A stretch of DNA of 64,000 nt from Umbilicaria muhlenbergii. Lineage: Eukaryota > Ascomycota > Lecanoromycetes > Umbilicariales > Umbilicariaceae. Within the stretch, counting starts at the first letter, position 1. Each line of letters starts with the position of its first letter. The translations under genes were made by a program, and so were the position numbers. The notes under the pieces are model-generated. The model searched no databases. It saw only the letters and a list, made by a program, of their open reading frames with translations, and had not been told where the DNA came from. Location: positions 2,456,527 through 2,520,526 of the forward strand of contig KK106985.1 of NCBI GenBank assembly GCA_000611775.1. Direction: 5' to 3'. This document shows positions 1 through 13,413 of the stretch, piece after piece.

Positions 1-186
1 TGAGGAATGAACTCAACATCCTTCACTCCTTTAAGAACTTGTTTGATGATGAGATCTTGATCTTCATCTCTGCTGACACTGAACTCTCAACAACTGATGA
101 GTCATGACTGAAGGTTGTCATTTTCTTGAGGGACTCATGAGTCACAGTTCATTTCATGACTGATATCCTGATGATGATGCTCAAAG
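1..186. other. AT-rich unassigned flank of the transposon block
   Basis: This stretch lies left of the first LTR-like repeat. It has the same texture as the decayed elements to its right: almost no CG and very many TG and CA dinucleotides. No open frame or recognisable protein is visible. It is probably the end of another decayed repeat, but it is too short to assign. Confidence 0.4.
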
Positions 187-620
187 TGTAACAGGTGATG
201 TCATAGTGATGAGGATAATACAATTGTTCAATGAACTATATCAACATTCATCTAATCACGGCGCTTGATTCAATGAACTACTGATCACATGTAGACTTGA
301 ATAAGCTAAAAGGTAGTAGATCTATGAGATTGCATTTGATACATGAGTTGAGCATGAGCTCCTAACTATGAATCTACCTGTGATTATATAGTACTTTAGA
401 AGACTCATGTGTGACTGTATTACTCTACATGTGTAATCTTACTGCTCATGAGTGCTCATGCCTTGAGCATCATGAGTGGTCAGGTGCTTGAGGTGCTCAT
501 GCTCTGAGCATCATGAGCAGTTGAGTGCTCAAGGTGCTCATACCCTGAGCATCATGAGCAGTACCACATGTACACCTGCTACATGTACCATTCAGGTATC
601 ATTTAGTGAGAGATGTAACA
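187..620 (+). repeat. Left LTR-like repeat of element A
   Basis: It begins tgtaac and ends gtaaca. It shares with 22,931-23,217 the start (tgtaac, then a purine-variable ggtgRtgtcRtagtga block) and a well conserved centre (acatgagttgagcaYgagct, then cctaactatg and tatata). It is about 147 bp longer than the right copy because of extra gctcatgag-like repeats at about 450-560. Where the right copy has cg this copy mostly has tg or ca. Confidence 0.65.
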
Positions 621-1689
621 TAATTTACATTAACTTCTGATTGAGCTTAGCGCGTTCAGTTAATTCTGCAACACTCACATATGTAGTTTTGCTCATCACT
701 TAATGACTCTTTAGAATTAATCTTTTGATTATCATATCTGCATGATGAGTTTTACATGATCCTGATAGTTTCTACTGAGGAAGTCATGATCAAAGTTGAA
801 ATTCAAATCACATATCAGTCACTGAGAGAGTGACTATGACAACAACACAGATGTTCACAGGACTCATATGCTGACATGAAGACTTTATTTCAAAGAATGA
901 ATTAAATGCATAAAAGGCAGCAGGCCTCTGCATTAAGTGTGAAGTTATTAATCATTGAGCAAATAATTGTATGACAGAATGATTTATGACTGTCTTCACT
1001 GCAGTTAATTTAAACAAATGACTTACAAATCACCTTCAGTTTGCTTCATTATTTATTATTGATGATATCTCACGCCTGATATCAAGGCAACTAAAGGTGA
1101 AACCTCACAGAACAACAATGAAGGATATGACAGAAAAATCCTCATGATATTCATATATTATCAACAATAGCAGCCAGGGCAATATGATCACACAAGATGT
1201 TATCAATAAGCTGTCTCAGCTGACAGAATCTTATAAAGCTCAAGGTAATGCTTAAAGCAATGTAATTGAGTTATCAGAGTTCATTGTATTGACAGTTACA
1301 GCATATGACATTGACAGTTAACTTTACTGTTACAACAATTGCTTCTTTGTCACATGAGACAGTGCATCACTGCATCAGCATCTTTTGTTCTCAGTCTACC
1401 TTTCTAATTCATGTGAACCCAAATCATTACTATGATACAGGTAAATTTCTATGAAGAAAAGCAAAATATATTATCACATGCTGTATATTCATCATCAGTG
1501 AAAAAAAGGCGTTGAAGAATGTTCTACATATAAACAACTCTTTCATTATTGAATGCTTCATAAGGCTAACAGATTTAGTGACTGATATGAAAAAATATAC
1601 TCTACAAATGAACTCATTGTGATATGACAAAGGGTATAATAATGTCTATGACAGTTTACCTCCTGAGTATCATGACTTTACAGATATAT

Positions 1690-3060
1690 TTTAAATGACT
1701 GAAAAACAGTCTCTGCTTGAGAGAAATTTACATGATCATGTCATTGACTTGAAATCAGAGCAGCAATCTTCATTTAAAAAGTTATACTTAATGTCCTTGA
1801 TTAAGCTTAATTTACTGAAAGTATATCTAGATGATGTTATGAAAATAAACATAATTTATAAATTAATATCACCTGCAGCTTCACTTGTTATGTGTGTATT
1901 AAAATCAGACAGCAGCTTATGACTAATCATTAATTATAAGCACTTAAATGATATTACTATTAAAATCATTACTCATTATCACTTATATCAGATATGTTGA
2001 ATCATCTTCAAGGAGTTAAGAAGTTCACTAAGCTGAACTACAAGAATGCATATAATTGAATATGAATCAAGAGTGAAGATGAGTGAAAAACAGCATTCTG
2101 AACACAGTTCAGCCTGTTTAAATATCTTGTTATGCTTTTTGATCTCATGAATGCTCCTGCTACATTTCAGGCATTCATTGATAAAGCTCTTGATAAATCT
2201 GAGCATGAGGAGCATGTATGACAAGTATTAACTGCATTATAATGTCATGATCTTCACCTTAAGATCAGCAAATGCTCATTTAATGCAACAGAAGTGAACT
2301 TCCTAGGGTTTAAGATTAATATTAAAGGCATACATATGAGTTCAGAAAGAATTCACGCTGTTAAAGAATGATTACTCTCAGAGAAAATTCATGAACTGCA
2401 AGTTTTTCTAAGCTTTGTAAACTTCTTTTAAAGATTCATAAAAGATTATTCTTGCATAACAGCACCGCTGTTAAATCTTCTGAAAACAGGAAAGAATAAA
2501 AAGAAGACTGAGGATACATTATTCTCTTCTCTTTAATCTCAACAGATTATTATAAAAAGAAAGTGAAACAACCTGACCTCATTGTGAAGATTCAGTACAG
2601 GGTATTCAGCATGCAATTCACAAGTCAGAGGAGAGTTATAATAGAAAAATGTCATATCTGCAGTCATATCTGCTTCTTTTTCACTTTCAGAAGCTGCATT
2701 GAAAGTGTTTAAAGCTTTGAAGAAGACCTTTATGAGTGCTTCATTACTGCATTATTTCAATGAAAACAAACTCATGAAGGTTGAAACTGATGCCTCTGAG
2801 TTCACAATTGATGAAATTCTGACACAACACTTTGAAGTCAACAGTCAATTGCACTGATTATTAATTACTTATTACAGTAAGAAGCTGCTAAATATTAAGA
2901 TCTGATATGATACAAATAAGCAAAAGCTCCTTGTCATTATGAAAGTCATGCATCATTAATGTTAATACTGTTGAGGTATTAAGCATCTGATCATCATATT
3001 GACTGATCATGCAAACCTTGTTTGATTTATGACTACCTCAAACCTCACATGAAGGCAGCT
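1690..3060 (+). mobile_element. Element A reverse transcriptase and RNase H remnants
   Basis: Fragments in plus-strand frames resemble a Ty3/gypsy polymerase: a PPEYHDF-type lead-in just before 1,690, then YLDDVMK, SPAASLV and NYKHLND near 1,830-1,960. A conserved NFLGF-like stretch lies near 2,300, and an RNase H-like segment (ALKKTF, then ETDASEF) near 2,710-2,800. Order and spacing fit one pol gene. It is a fossil with many interruptions. Confidence 0.75.
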
Positions 3061-3261
3061 CAAGTGAGTTGAAAAGTTCACTGAAAGATTATGAACTGTC
3101 AAAGACTGTCAGTACCTCAATTATTATTAAAAAAGTGCAACAGTTCTTCTGTTTAAGAATCAAGGATTATAAGTCAGTGCAGAAGAAATTATACACACTT
3201 ACTGTAATGACACTGTAGTTAAGACACTCAGTATGACAGAAGCTACAACAAGAGAATGTCA

Positions 3262-4455
3262 TATTTATCACAATGAATACTATCAGTATGATGAATACTA
3301 TCAGTATGATGAATACTATCAGTATGATGAATACTGAAGATGACAATCTCATTAAAACATCAACAGTGAGGAACTTACCTGCTCATAAAGCAAGCTGTAA
3401 TGAAAATGAAATCAATGATATCACTGAAACATTAGCAGTGAGGAATTTATTCAGTACAATGAATACTGAAGATGATGATCTCATTAAAACATCAGCAGTG
3501 AGGAACTTACCTGCTTATGAAGCAAGTCATAATGAAAATGAAATTAACAATATCACTGAAACATCAGCAGTGAGGAATTTATTCAGTACAATGAATACTG
3601 AAGATGATGATCTCATCAGAACATCAATGATGAGGAATTTACCTGCTTATGAAGCAAGCTGTAATGAAAATGAAATTAACAGTATCACTGAAACATCAGC
3701 AGTGAGGAATTTATTCAGTATGATGAATACTGAAGATGACAGTCTCATCAGAACATCAGTGATGCAGATTTATCTGCTCAAGAAGAAGAAAAGCTGTAAT
3801 GAACTGCAATTAAAACACTCAGTATGACAGAAGTTATAACAAAAGAATGTTATACCTGTCATGATGAATACAATATCAATATAATGAACACTAAAGATGA
3901 CAGTCTCATCAGAACATCAACAGTGCAGATTTATTTACTTAAAAAGAAATAAGTCATAATAAAAATGATGAGAGTATCATGTTAATATGATAGAAGCTAC
4001 AACAAGAGAATGTTATATCTGTCACAACAAATATTATCAGTACAATAAATACTGAAGATAATGATCTCATTAAAACATTAATGATGTGAAACTTACCTGC
4101 TCATGAAGCAAGTCATAATGAACATGAAGTTGTCAGTATCACTGAAACATCAGCAGTGCATCACTTATTCAGTATGACAGATATCACTGAAACATCAGCA
4201 ATGTATCACTTATTCAATATGATGAATACTGAAGATAATGATCTCATTAAAACATCAGTGATGTGAAATTTACCTGCTCAAGAAGAAGCAAGCTGTAATG
4301 AAAATGATGAAAATGTCATGTCAAAGACTGATGATCTTATTGAAACATCAGCAGTGTGAAACTTATCTGCTCATGAAGCAAGTTGAGTCATATCTGAAGA
4401 GACTGATGATCTCATTGAAACATCAGCAGTGAGGAACTTATCTGCTCAAGAAGCA
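3262..4455 (+). repeat. Peptide-coding tandem array, left part
   Basis: It opens with about four copies of an 18-bp unit (atgaatactatcagtatg, from about 3,273). Degenerate units of roughly 115-130 bp follow, each carrying gaatactgaagatga, tcattaaaacatcagcagtg and ctgctcatgaagcaag blocks. Several units stay open in one frame and encode MNTEDD, TSAVRNL, EAS and NENEIN blocks. The unit is related to the array at 20,220-20,970. The array ends exactly at the B insertion site, so the two arrays flank B. Confidence 0.75.
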
Positions 4456-4910
4456 TGTGAGCATTCAATGTATGAAACTCATTAAATGCTAGTTCAGAAT
4501 AGAAAAAATTATGCTTAACAATGACACAGTCTTGTGAAGGTAACTTTCACTAATGAATCAACCTCATGAGAGAGCTCAGTCAATAAACATCACTCTCAGC
4601 ACTTCATGAAAGTGATTAAAGAAGTTAACATCATTGATGACATCTCATGAAGATGTGATTCAGCAATGAACATCTCATGAAAGCAGCTTCACTGAGGTGA
4701 CTGCTTCACAAGATCTTCCTCAAGCAGGTTAACTTTAAAAGAGATATATTATGAGGTTAAAGCATGTTTCATTTTCTTTTTTAACAATAATTCTTTACCT
4801 ACTAACAATATCATACTATTGTGAATCATCAATTATAAGCTTAAGTCATTATTGTCACATAGCTTCATAATTCCTTAGTTAAAATATTACCTCATGATAG
4901 TACACTTACA
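4456..4910 (+). repeat. Left LTR of element B (455 bp)
   Basis: It aligns along its whole length with 19,105-19,565. Long shared stretches lie near 4,550-4,640 and 4,760-4,880. Nearly all differences I see by eye are C/T or G/A. It is followed by the internal region. Confidence 0.85.
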
Positions 4911-5865
4911 GTTTTATTGCTTCAATTCATTGTAAGAATGCTGTTCAGTAAGAATGACTGAAAGCTCATGAGCTCCTCAATCAACCTTCATAACAGTTTC
5001 ATAAATCACTTCAGAAACTTCACAAGCAACAATTAATAATGATTTTATCATTTTTAACTTTCAGTCATGACATGTCACTTCTACATTCTCTGAGGAGTTC
5101 ATCATGATGAATATTAAAATTCAACTTGTGAAGATTTAACTCATAAGTGAGAAGAAATGAACTAGGCAGACTGAACTTAAAACTCATGAATGATTTACCT
5201 TAAATTCATCTTCAGCTCTGAAACACGCCTGTTACAAAAAGTGAGTCAAAGATAAAGATCTTTATTGTATGAAGGACTACTCTCACTTTCAGCAGTATGT
5301 ATATCAAATTGAGCACCTTTCTGTAAAGCTTCATCTTAAAGAGTCAGATCACTATCTGAACTATAAAATTATAAAGTGATGAGTCACACATCATGAAGAA
5401 AAGAGCTTGAAAGATACTTGAAAAAGTCAGAAGAACTTTTTAAAGTTTTTTTAAAAAAATCATGACAACTGAGTGTATAACACATAAATGAATTGAATGA
5501 ATTGTCACAAGTTAAGCAGTGAATCTGATGATGAGTATCTTCACAAGTCAGATGAACTTCTGATTTAAATAAAAAATGAAGTGAAAAATTATCATTAAAT
5601 TTAATTAATGATCTTCTTCAAGGGCCTGAATCACATCATGAGGCAGAAGATTCATGAACACTCTGTGTTTTCAAACTCTCATGAAGATTTAATTACACTT
5701 ATGAAGAAACTTCATCTCAGCATCAGAATTAAAACTCACTCATGAGTAATAATCATGAACAGTGACTTCAGTAAAAGTATCTCTGTGAACATCATGAAGT
5801 GAAAGAATCACAAACCTACAACATTCATCATCATTACATCACATGATTCAGAACTTTCATGAGAA

Positions 5866-6078
5866 GTGTTCTTTAATGAAGACTGCAACTACTGTGATAA
5901 ACACAGACATAAGAAACTGAACTGTCTTAAGAAGAAGTTAAACAACACTGTGAACAGAACTCTGTTAACTGATTCAATTAACAGCAGTAATCATGTCATG
6001 ATAATCTCTGAGACTATCATGAAGGTCACTGCAAAGTCAAGATTAAAGAAGAGTGCATCATTTAAAATGAAGACATGA
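5866..6078 (+). mobile_element. Element B gag remnant with CCHC zinc knuckle
   Basis: A short open stretch carries CNYCDKHRHKKLNC at 5,884-5,925, an exact C-X2-C-X4-H-X4-C retroviral-type zinc knuckle. This places the gag end here and the protease/polymerase to its right. It is a fossil fragment. Confidence 0.75.
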
Positions 6079-6689
6079 TTATGACTTGCAGTATATCTTG
6101 CAGAGAGATCACTTTCAACTGTTTTTAATAATGTTAATGACCTCAATCTCCTTCATAAGAATATTGCAAAGGGCTTGTCTTCAATCTTTAAGATGTTATC
6201 ATTTTATCATGTTGAAGAAGATACCTTGCAGACTTATTTTGTTTATCATGAAGTAATAAAGGTTCAAGACTCTTTTGAAGTCTGAAAATAAACTCATGAA
6301 CCTTTTACCTCTGTTAACTTAAAGATGTCAGTAATTTTAAAATTATCATGATTATGATGAAATAATTCAAAGGTTAACTTCATCAATCTTACAGTACAAT
6401 GAAAGTCAGATGCAGAGGACTTTTTAATAATTTTATTACTGAAAGAGATCATCATAAAAGACCTCATGAGAAAACTTAAAGACTTTAAGGTGAACTACAT
6501 GATGCAGAGATTGCAGGTGATAAATTTTAATAAATTAAAAAACTTCATGAACTTGATTCTTAAAGCTTACAAGAGCCTCATGAAGATTTTTTTAAAAACT
6601 TAAGTGAAAACTCTGCCTCCTCATCACAAAGGAGATCACTTAATTGACTTGCTGAAAAAAACAACATCATCTTTTAACTTTATGTACAA

Positions 6690-7262
6690 CTTTTTCATGA
6701 AGGAGTTGACTGTATTATGAGAGTATTTGAATATTAACCTCATGAATGAGTTTATTCAGCTGTCATGATCTTTCATGAGAGCATCAGTATTCTTTGTATT
6801 TAAAAGTGATGAAGGCTTGCAGCTCTGCATGAATTATCAGAGGTTAAATGTTATTACTTAAAAGAACTGATACTCTTTATCATTAATTAATGAGATCATG
6901 AATCATGTCTGTGACACTCAGATCTTTATGAAGATTGATGTTAAAAACACTTATTATCACATTTACATACATGAGGGTGATGAGTGAAAGACAGCATTTC
7001 ATATTAAGTACAGATTGTATGAATACTTAATTATACTTTTTGAGCTTATCAATGCTCCTGTGAGTTTTCAGTCTTATATTCATAAAGTTCTTCATGAACA
7101 TTTAAACATCTTCATGATTATATTCTTGAATGATATACTGATTTACTCAATGAAAAAGAGTCAGCATGAACAGCATGTTCAGATTGTCTTGAAAGCTTTG
7201 CTCATGACAGAGTTGTTCACAAAGCTTTTTAAATGCTTGTTTAATGTGAAGTGTGTGCCCTT
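6690..7262 (+). mobile_element. Element B reverse transcriptase, left part, interrupted by C
   Basis: The frames here show a gypsy reverse transcriptase: FELINAPVSFQ near 7,040 and the active-site neighbourhood FLNDILIYS near 7,120-7,150 (the family has DD there). The fragment stops at 7,262, where element C begins. Polymerase homology resumes at 15,135, right of C. Confidence 0.8.
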
Positions 7263-7434
7263 TGTGATTGATAATGTGTATTGTGTGTGCTATGAAGTGA
7301 AAAATCTAACTAAATGCTCATAGGAGTGTAATCAGAGTGTAATCAAAGTGAGTTTATAAGTGAGCTTTTATTCTTGAAGCAGCTTTTATCACTCTGAGAT
7401 GTTAATACATATTCATAAAGCAATAAAAATCACA
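7263..7434 (-). repeat. Left-hand LTR of element C (172 bp)
   Basis: It starts tgtgatt and ends aatcaca, and has the same length as the partner at 14,963-15,134. By eye about 14 positions differ and all are transitions. For this minus-strand element it is the 3' LTR. Confidence 0.85.
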
Positions 7435-9960
7435 TCCTCCTTTATTAAGACTCTTCAAGCTCTCTTGATATGTTCTTTTCTATGCATGTGCTTCATTTCT
7501 GAGGATGAGCCCTTGAAATTCACTGACTCATGATGTTGTAAGGCTGAGCCTGTGATTCATATACAGTGAGGCCTTGTGAAGGCCTGTCATGTAAGTGAAG
7601 CAGAATAATTAAGAACTGCATCAGGTAATAATTAACATCATGAATAAAAAATGATGATGCAGAGTACATTACACAACTGATTAATGCCTGTGATTCACAG
7701 TGAATCTATCAATGAATGATTAAGCTGAAGGGGTATGAAGGTTCATTAAGCAGGTAATAAAGATGTCAACAAGATTAATGACATAATAAATAAAAATGTG
7801 ACTGATCAGTTGAGCATTGTGTAAAGAAGTAAATTGAATCATAACTGTGAAAGGCTGAAGGGTTTCATCACAATAAAGATAAGCTGTTCTCAGTGTAAAA
7901 CCTGTAAAATCAATTGTGCATTATTTTTTACCTTTAATTGTAATTGAAAAATTCTCTTCAAATCTTCTTCATAAGCTTTAGTTGTAAGCAAAAATGTTTA
8001 TCTCATCTTCAAGCATTTATTACACTGATGAGTTTTCTTTCTTTGTTTAAGCTTAAATCTTTTGTAAATATTATGAGATTGTTTCTCATCATTGTTCTGT
8101 TGCATAATGATAGGAATCAAAGCTAACTAGATGTAATTGATGAAATTGTGTTTCAGCAGTGTTGTGAGGCTGAGCTTTTTATCACTGACATAAGGCCGGC
8201 GCAAGTATTTCTGATGATGAATAACATTGATGTCATGCATCTCACTCAGTGATGTTTTTCAGCCTGTTTGAAGTATTACATGATGACATTGTGAGAGCTG
8301 ATGATTGTGCGCCTTCAGGCTGAGATGAGCGGAGAAATTCACAGAAAGTTGAATATGAATGATGCAGCTCATTTGAGTCACATCAAGGTGTTGTTAATTG
8401 CAGTGAGTTTCACACTCAATTCTCTTGAACATTTGATATTAATGTTTCACAGGCTGATGAAGATCTTGTGAAGAAAGTGTGTAGAAAGATGTGATGTGTA
8501 TCATTAAAACTGTTTTTGAAGTGTTAATTCTTGTTGAAGGATGCTTTGTTGAAGGGGTGCATGAACTGTCACTGATCATTGAAGGTGAAAAACTGTATTT
8601 ATATAATTCTTCTAAGGGTTTCTTAATGTTTAAAAGACTTCATCATTAACTTCTGTTACAGAATGATGTACTTTTGAATATTTTTTTTTGGTTCTCTCAA
8701 CATTTCCTGCAAGGTTCACAGTGAGTTTAAATCCTGAAGGAGGTGTTCTCAGCTTGATTACTTTTATTCTCACTTCTTCAGAGTGAGCCACTTTCACAAG
8801 TTATAATTAGCATGATTGCAGATACACAACTCAGCAGAATTAGTAACAAAATCAGTAACAGAATCAGTAGTGAGATTATTACAAGAGTGAAGCTTTGTAA
8901 TGAAAGGCTTCAAACTTCCTTTTTGAGATTGACACTTTCAGGGGTTGATCATAACTGTTTCATTGCTTAATAGTGACTCAAGATCATGCTCAGGCTGCAT
9001 TCTTGAAATTGAGGATGTCAATTCTTGCTTTATTTATGAGTTTACCTCAGTTAATATTGATAACTCTTGTACATCTTCAGAAGATGAAGTGTTCTCTTGA
9101 TTTTCAAGAGATGTAATGTTAACTAACAGCACATCTGACATAACTGACACAATAAGATTATCAATTATTATTGATGATATTATTATTAACTCAACTGTCA
9201 GAGTGTTCTCCTTTGATATCATAATATTCTTTGACAGTGTCATAGAAGCTTGTTGTAATGACTGCATGCTGCTTTATAAGATACTGATAAGGTTTCAGAT
9301 TTGTTTATTCTCATTTTGTTTTAATTTCTCCTCTACTAAGGGTTTATGTGCCTCTGCACATTTCAAATTCTTTTATTCCTTTTGTGACATGATTGCAAGA
9401 TCATCATAAGTGAGTGATGCAGATTCCTTCTTATTCAGTATTTTCAGTATTTCAGAGGATGTTTTTTTAATAATTATGTTGATCCTTCATAAATCTGCTT
9501 GCCTTTTCAAGTCAGATCATAGGCTGTCAATATTATCATCTTGAAGATAAGCATTAACAAGGTGTTGATCATTGATTAAGTTCTTTAAAACTTGATCAGA
9601 AGAGTTTATGAGGTGATATGTTCTTAAAGAATGACTTTGCAATACTTTGTAGAGTTTATATCATTTGACTTCAAACTTCTGCAGGTCTTCATGTTGAATC
9701 AATACTCAAGTTCTCACTTTTAAGAATAATTCTTTAATTAATTCACTTCATATCTTCTGAGCTGTGATAGCTTATTGTAATAGAAGTTCATTCACAGCAA
9801 TACATGCATGATGCAATTTCTTTATTCAGTCCTCATGTTCTTTCAATGTAATTGAAACTTTCATGAGCTGAGGTGAATTATCATCAGAAGGCAGGTAAGG
9901 GTGCTTTTCATAAAGTAAATAAAATGAACTGTATTTTGAAGTGGCGTGAGCTTTAATTCT
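7435..9960 (-). mobile_element. Element C 3' internal region, no clear domain
   Basis: This decayed sequence lies between the integrase remnant and the 3' LTR of C. Short open stretches exist on both strands (for example around 9,034-9,409) but none matches a domain I know. They are probably chance openings in AT-rich sequence, or the eroded tail of the polyprotein. Confidence 0.4.
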
Positions 9961-10560
9961 CACAGCAAACAAGGCTTGTGATAAGTAAAGATCTCATAAT
10001 TTCATCAGTTTGTTCATAAGGTATTTCATTAACATTGCACTGAGAGTTTCATTCAAGTTCTTCACTTTTCCGTTTGTATGAGGATGATAGGGGGTTGTAT
10101 AATGATGTTTCAAAGCAAGGATTTTCATGTAATGCTTAATAACTTTGAATGTTAGATTTGATCTGTTGTCAGTTAAAATCTCTTGAGGAGGTTCATAGTT
10201 CATGAAGATGTCTTCATACAAGAACTGAGTTATCATCTCTTGTGTAACATCTTTTGTAACTTTTGCAGTAAGTCAGCCAGTGGCGTAATTAACTTCAGTG
10301 ATTATTTATCAGTTATCATTAAAAGTAACAGGCAACATTCTTATTAAGTTTATACTTTAATGTTTAAAAGGCTATAAAGTAGAGTTCACAAGATGTTGAG
10401 GATTTTCATGCTTTTAATCAAGCTGTTGATGTTGCGTAGTTTGACACTGAGGGCAGTAGTTCACATACTTTCAAATATCAGCTTTGAGGGTATGTCATCA
10501 GGCTCAGGGTTGTATCACTCTCAATAAACTTGAATATCTCAGATGATCATATTCAGTATG
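9960..10560 (-). mobile_element. Element C integrase remnant
   Basis: On the minus strand a zinc-finger-like YCPQCQ stretch lies near 10,440. It is followed by a core fragment with EILTDNRSN and a YHPHTNGKV motif (10,080-10,180), which is typical of Ty3/gypsy integrases. Fossil. Confidence 0.8.
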
Positions 10561-10879
10561 CATATGTTTCAAGAAGTCAACTCAGAATTAATGTGCAAGG
10601 TAAAGCGCTGTGTCTTCAGAGACTTTATAAAGTAGATTTTCATTTTCTGAGAGTTGAAATTGATCTGCAACATCACATACATCTTTTCTTTACTTCAGAG
10701 GGGGTTCAGTACTGTCTCACAGATATTATATCATGATGATGTGTCAACTATCTTCATCTTCAAAACAGATTCAAGAGGTAATCAAATATAAAGCATTAAG
10801 TGCAACAGCTTGATTACTTGATGTAGTCTTTATTAAATCTGATCATCAACTGATAGCATCAGGAACAATGACTTCAGAG

Positions 10880-12260
10880 TTTTTATAATATTTAATATTC
10901 AGGTTGTACTCTGAAAATTTTAAGATTCAATGAGCAAATCATTTTGAAGGGTTTTTTATAATCTTCAGGTATTTAAGGCTTTTATGATTAATTAATATGA
11001 CAGTGAGTTTATCATTGTTTATGTACATGTATCACGTTCAGAGAGCATGTTTAATTGTGAGTAATTTCTTTTCATAAACAGAGTAATTTAGTTCAGCTCT
11101 TGTCAGTTTATGACTGTTGTAAGTTATGAGGTGAGATTTTTCATCATCTGCATCTAACTGTAGAAGGCTGCAGCCTATGACTCATTCACTTGTGTTTATT
11201 TTAATAATGAACAGCTGTGTGATGTCTGACTGTTGTAAGACAGGCTCTGATATCATAGCTTGTTTCAACATATTAAAGGTTAGTTGACAAGTGGCAGTTC
11301 ACTGAATACTTCAGTATTTATATTTCTGAATCTCAGCGTCACCCTCCTTCAAAAGGTTGAACAGGGAAGTTGCAATCTTTGTAAAGTTTCTTATGAACTT
11401 GTGATAGTATGAAGCAAGTTCTAGGAATTATTGAACATGATGTACATTCTCAGGTGTAAGTCACTGCGCAATGATGATGATCTTATCTCTCATAGGTTTG
11501 ATAGACTCATTACTGACAATATGTTCACAGAACTTTAAGCTCAGAACAGTCATTATGCACTTTGAAGACTTGATGTAAAGGATGTGCTTTCATAGCACTT
11601 TCAACATGATTCATAAGTGCTCATGATGTTCTTGAATATTGTCAGAGTAGATAACAATGTCATTAAGATAAATGATGACAAACTTGTTCAGACTGATAAG
11701 GTCAGAGGATATTGTTCATCATAATTTAAAAGATTACAGAGGTGTTAATTAATCTGAAAAACATAACTGTAAATTTGAACTTGCCTTGTTGAATGTTGAA
11801 AGCAGTCTTTGAAATATCAGTCTCTGCAACTCAGACTTGTCAATACCTGAATGTAAGGTTTAACTTACTGAGAACTTTAACTTTACTCAAACAGTCTAAG
11901 CACTCTTAAATGCATGATAAGAGGTAATCATTCTGAATGATGACAGCATTAAGGGTTTAATAATTAATACACATACATCATATCTCATCTGATTTTCATA
12001 TGAATAGTATAAGGAAACTTTAAAAGCTTGCAGATTCTTGAATAAGCTCCTTGTGAAGAAGTTTCACAACTTGTTTCACTTGTTCATCAAGCTTGATTGA
12101 AGACAAGAGATAAGCATTGAGATTGATAAACACAGCTGCATCAATATCAATTGTATGTTCAAATTCTTATTTCAGAGGTGACTGATCAGGCAAATCATTT
12201 CAAAAGACAGTTACAAAGAACTTAAGAAGAGTCTGCAATGCAGAATTATTAATTAAAAAT
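10880..12260 (-). mobile_element. Element C reverse transcriptase and RNase H remnants
   Basis: The minus strand shows fragments typical of the family: a DIVIYS-type stretch near 11,650, a TAFNIQQGKF-like stretch near 11,790, and an RNase H DADDEKSHLI-like stretch near 11,140. Order on the minus strand is reverse transcriptase, RNase H, integrase, as in Ty3/gypsy elements. Fossil. Confidence 0.7.
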
Positions 12261-13365
12261 ATTATAAGCTTCTTCTTATGTTTCTTGAAAGTGTCTTCAA
12301 CGCCAGAGACCTCTCATACTATGAGTAAGAAGATAATCAGTGATTGTGAAGCAGGTCACAAAAGAGGTTTCTTTAAAGCATAATAATTAAGAAGATTAAA
12401 TTCTTCTTTCAACATCTCATTCAATTCAATCATGACTTTCTTTATTAAAGAAATGAGCATGTGACTCTTCTGCTGATTGTCTTGAACTCAGATTCATAAG
12501 TTTTGTCAATCAATAATAAGATTTGCCTTTTGAAGCCAATCAAACCTTAAGATTATATTAAAATCAGAGAGGTTGATAACCTGAGCTTCAATAACAATTT
12601 TATAAGTGAAAAAATGTAGGCAGCAGTGAGCTCTTCTGTGAATAATCATAATAATCTCATTTAAAAGACATACATGAGCATTCTGTCCCTTATGAGCAGG
12701 CTCAGGAAGTTTCACTGTAATATATAAAGTAATGTACTGCTTTTCTGCACTTGAATTGATTAAAACTCATACTGGTAATTCTTCACAATCATTAATCATA
12801 ATCATGCTGTGAAGAATACAAAGATTCACACTTAAAGCATTCAAAGAGTTTAAATGTTTCATCAACTTAAATTTCTTTGATTCATTCTTGTTATGACATG
12901 ATCAATTGACACTGATGAATATTGAACTACCTGATGTTAAACTAGATTAAGACTAGTGTGTCTTGGCACTCTGACATTTATGTCATGACTGCATCCACAA
13001 GACTGCTTCCTTCTTTGTACTTTTTTAAGTTCAAATAACTCACCTCTTGCAACAGTTTTAGGCCTGCTTATGAAGTGAAATAATTAACTGTAACAATTCT
13101 CACACTCATCCTCTGCTGTTCTTTTCATCAGCTCTGAAGAACCTGCATCAACTGAATCTTCATCTTCAGAAGCTTAAGTTTCAGACTTATCAGTGATTTT
13201 TAACACTGATGAGTCAAGCCTTTTCCCTGTTCTTTCACAAAGGACACTGAGCGGTTGCATGAAGAATTATAAGAGTGAGTTTGATTATCATGAAGCTGAG
13301 TATGAGGTCACAAGTTGAGTGATGATAATCCTGATTCATGTGATGCGTCATATGAGTCAGGAGTA

Positions 13366-13413
13366 AAGCAGTTATGAGAATGATGCTTTATGAACTTACA
13401 CTGAAAACAAGCT
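13366..13413 (-). mobile_element. Element C gag CCHC zinc knuckle
   Basis: The minus strand encodes CFQCKFIKHHSHNC, an exact C-X2-C-X4-H-X4-C pattern. It marks the gag remnant of element C upstream of its polymerase and confirms the minus orientation. Confidence 0.75.

Noticed and set aside
3167-3352. Minus-strand frame with a hydrophobic IILIVF repeat
   Set aside because: It is the reverse complement of the 18-bp repeat in the element A array, not a gene.
9116-9409. Plus-strand 97-codon frame inside element C
   Set aside because: AT-rich chance opening on the strand opposite the element's coding direction; no domain.
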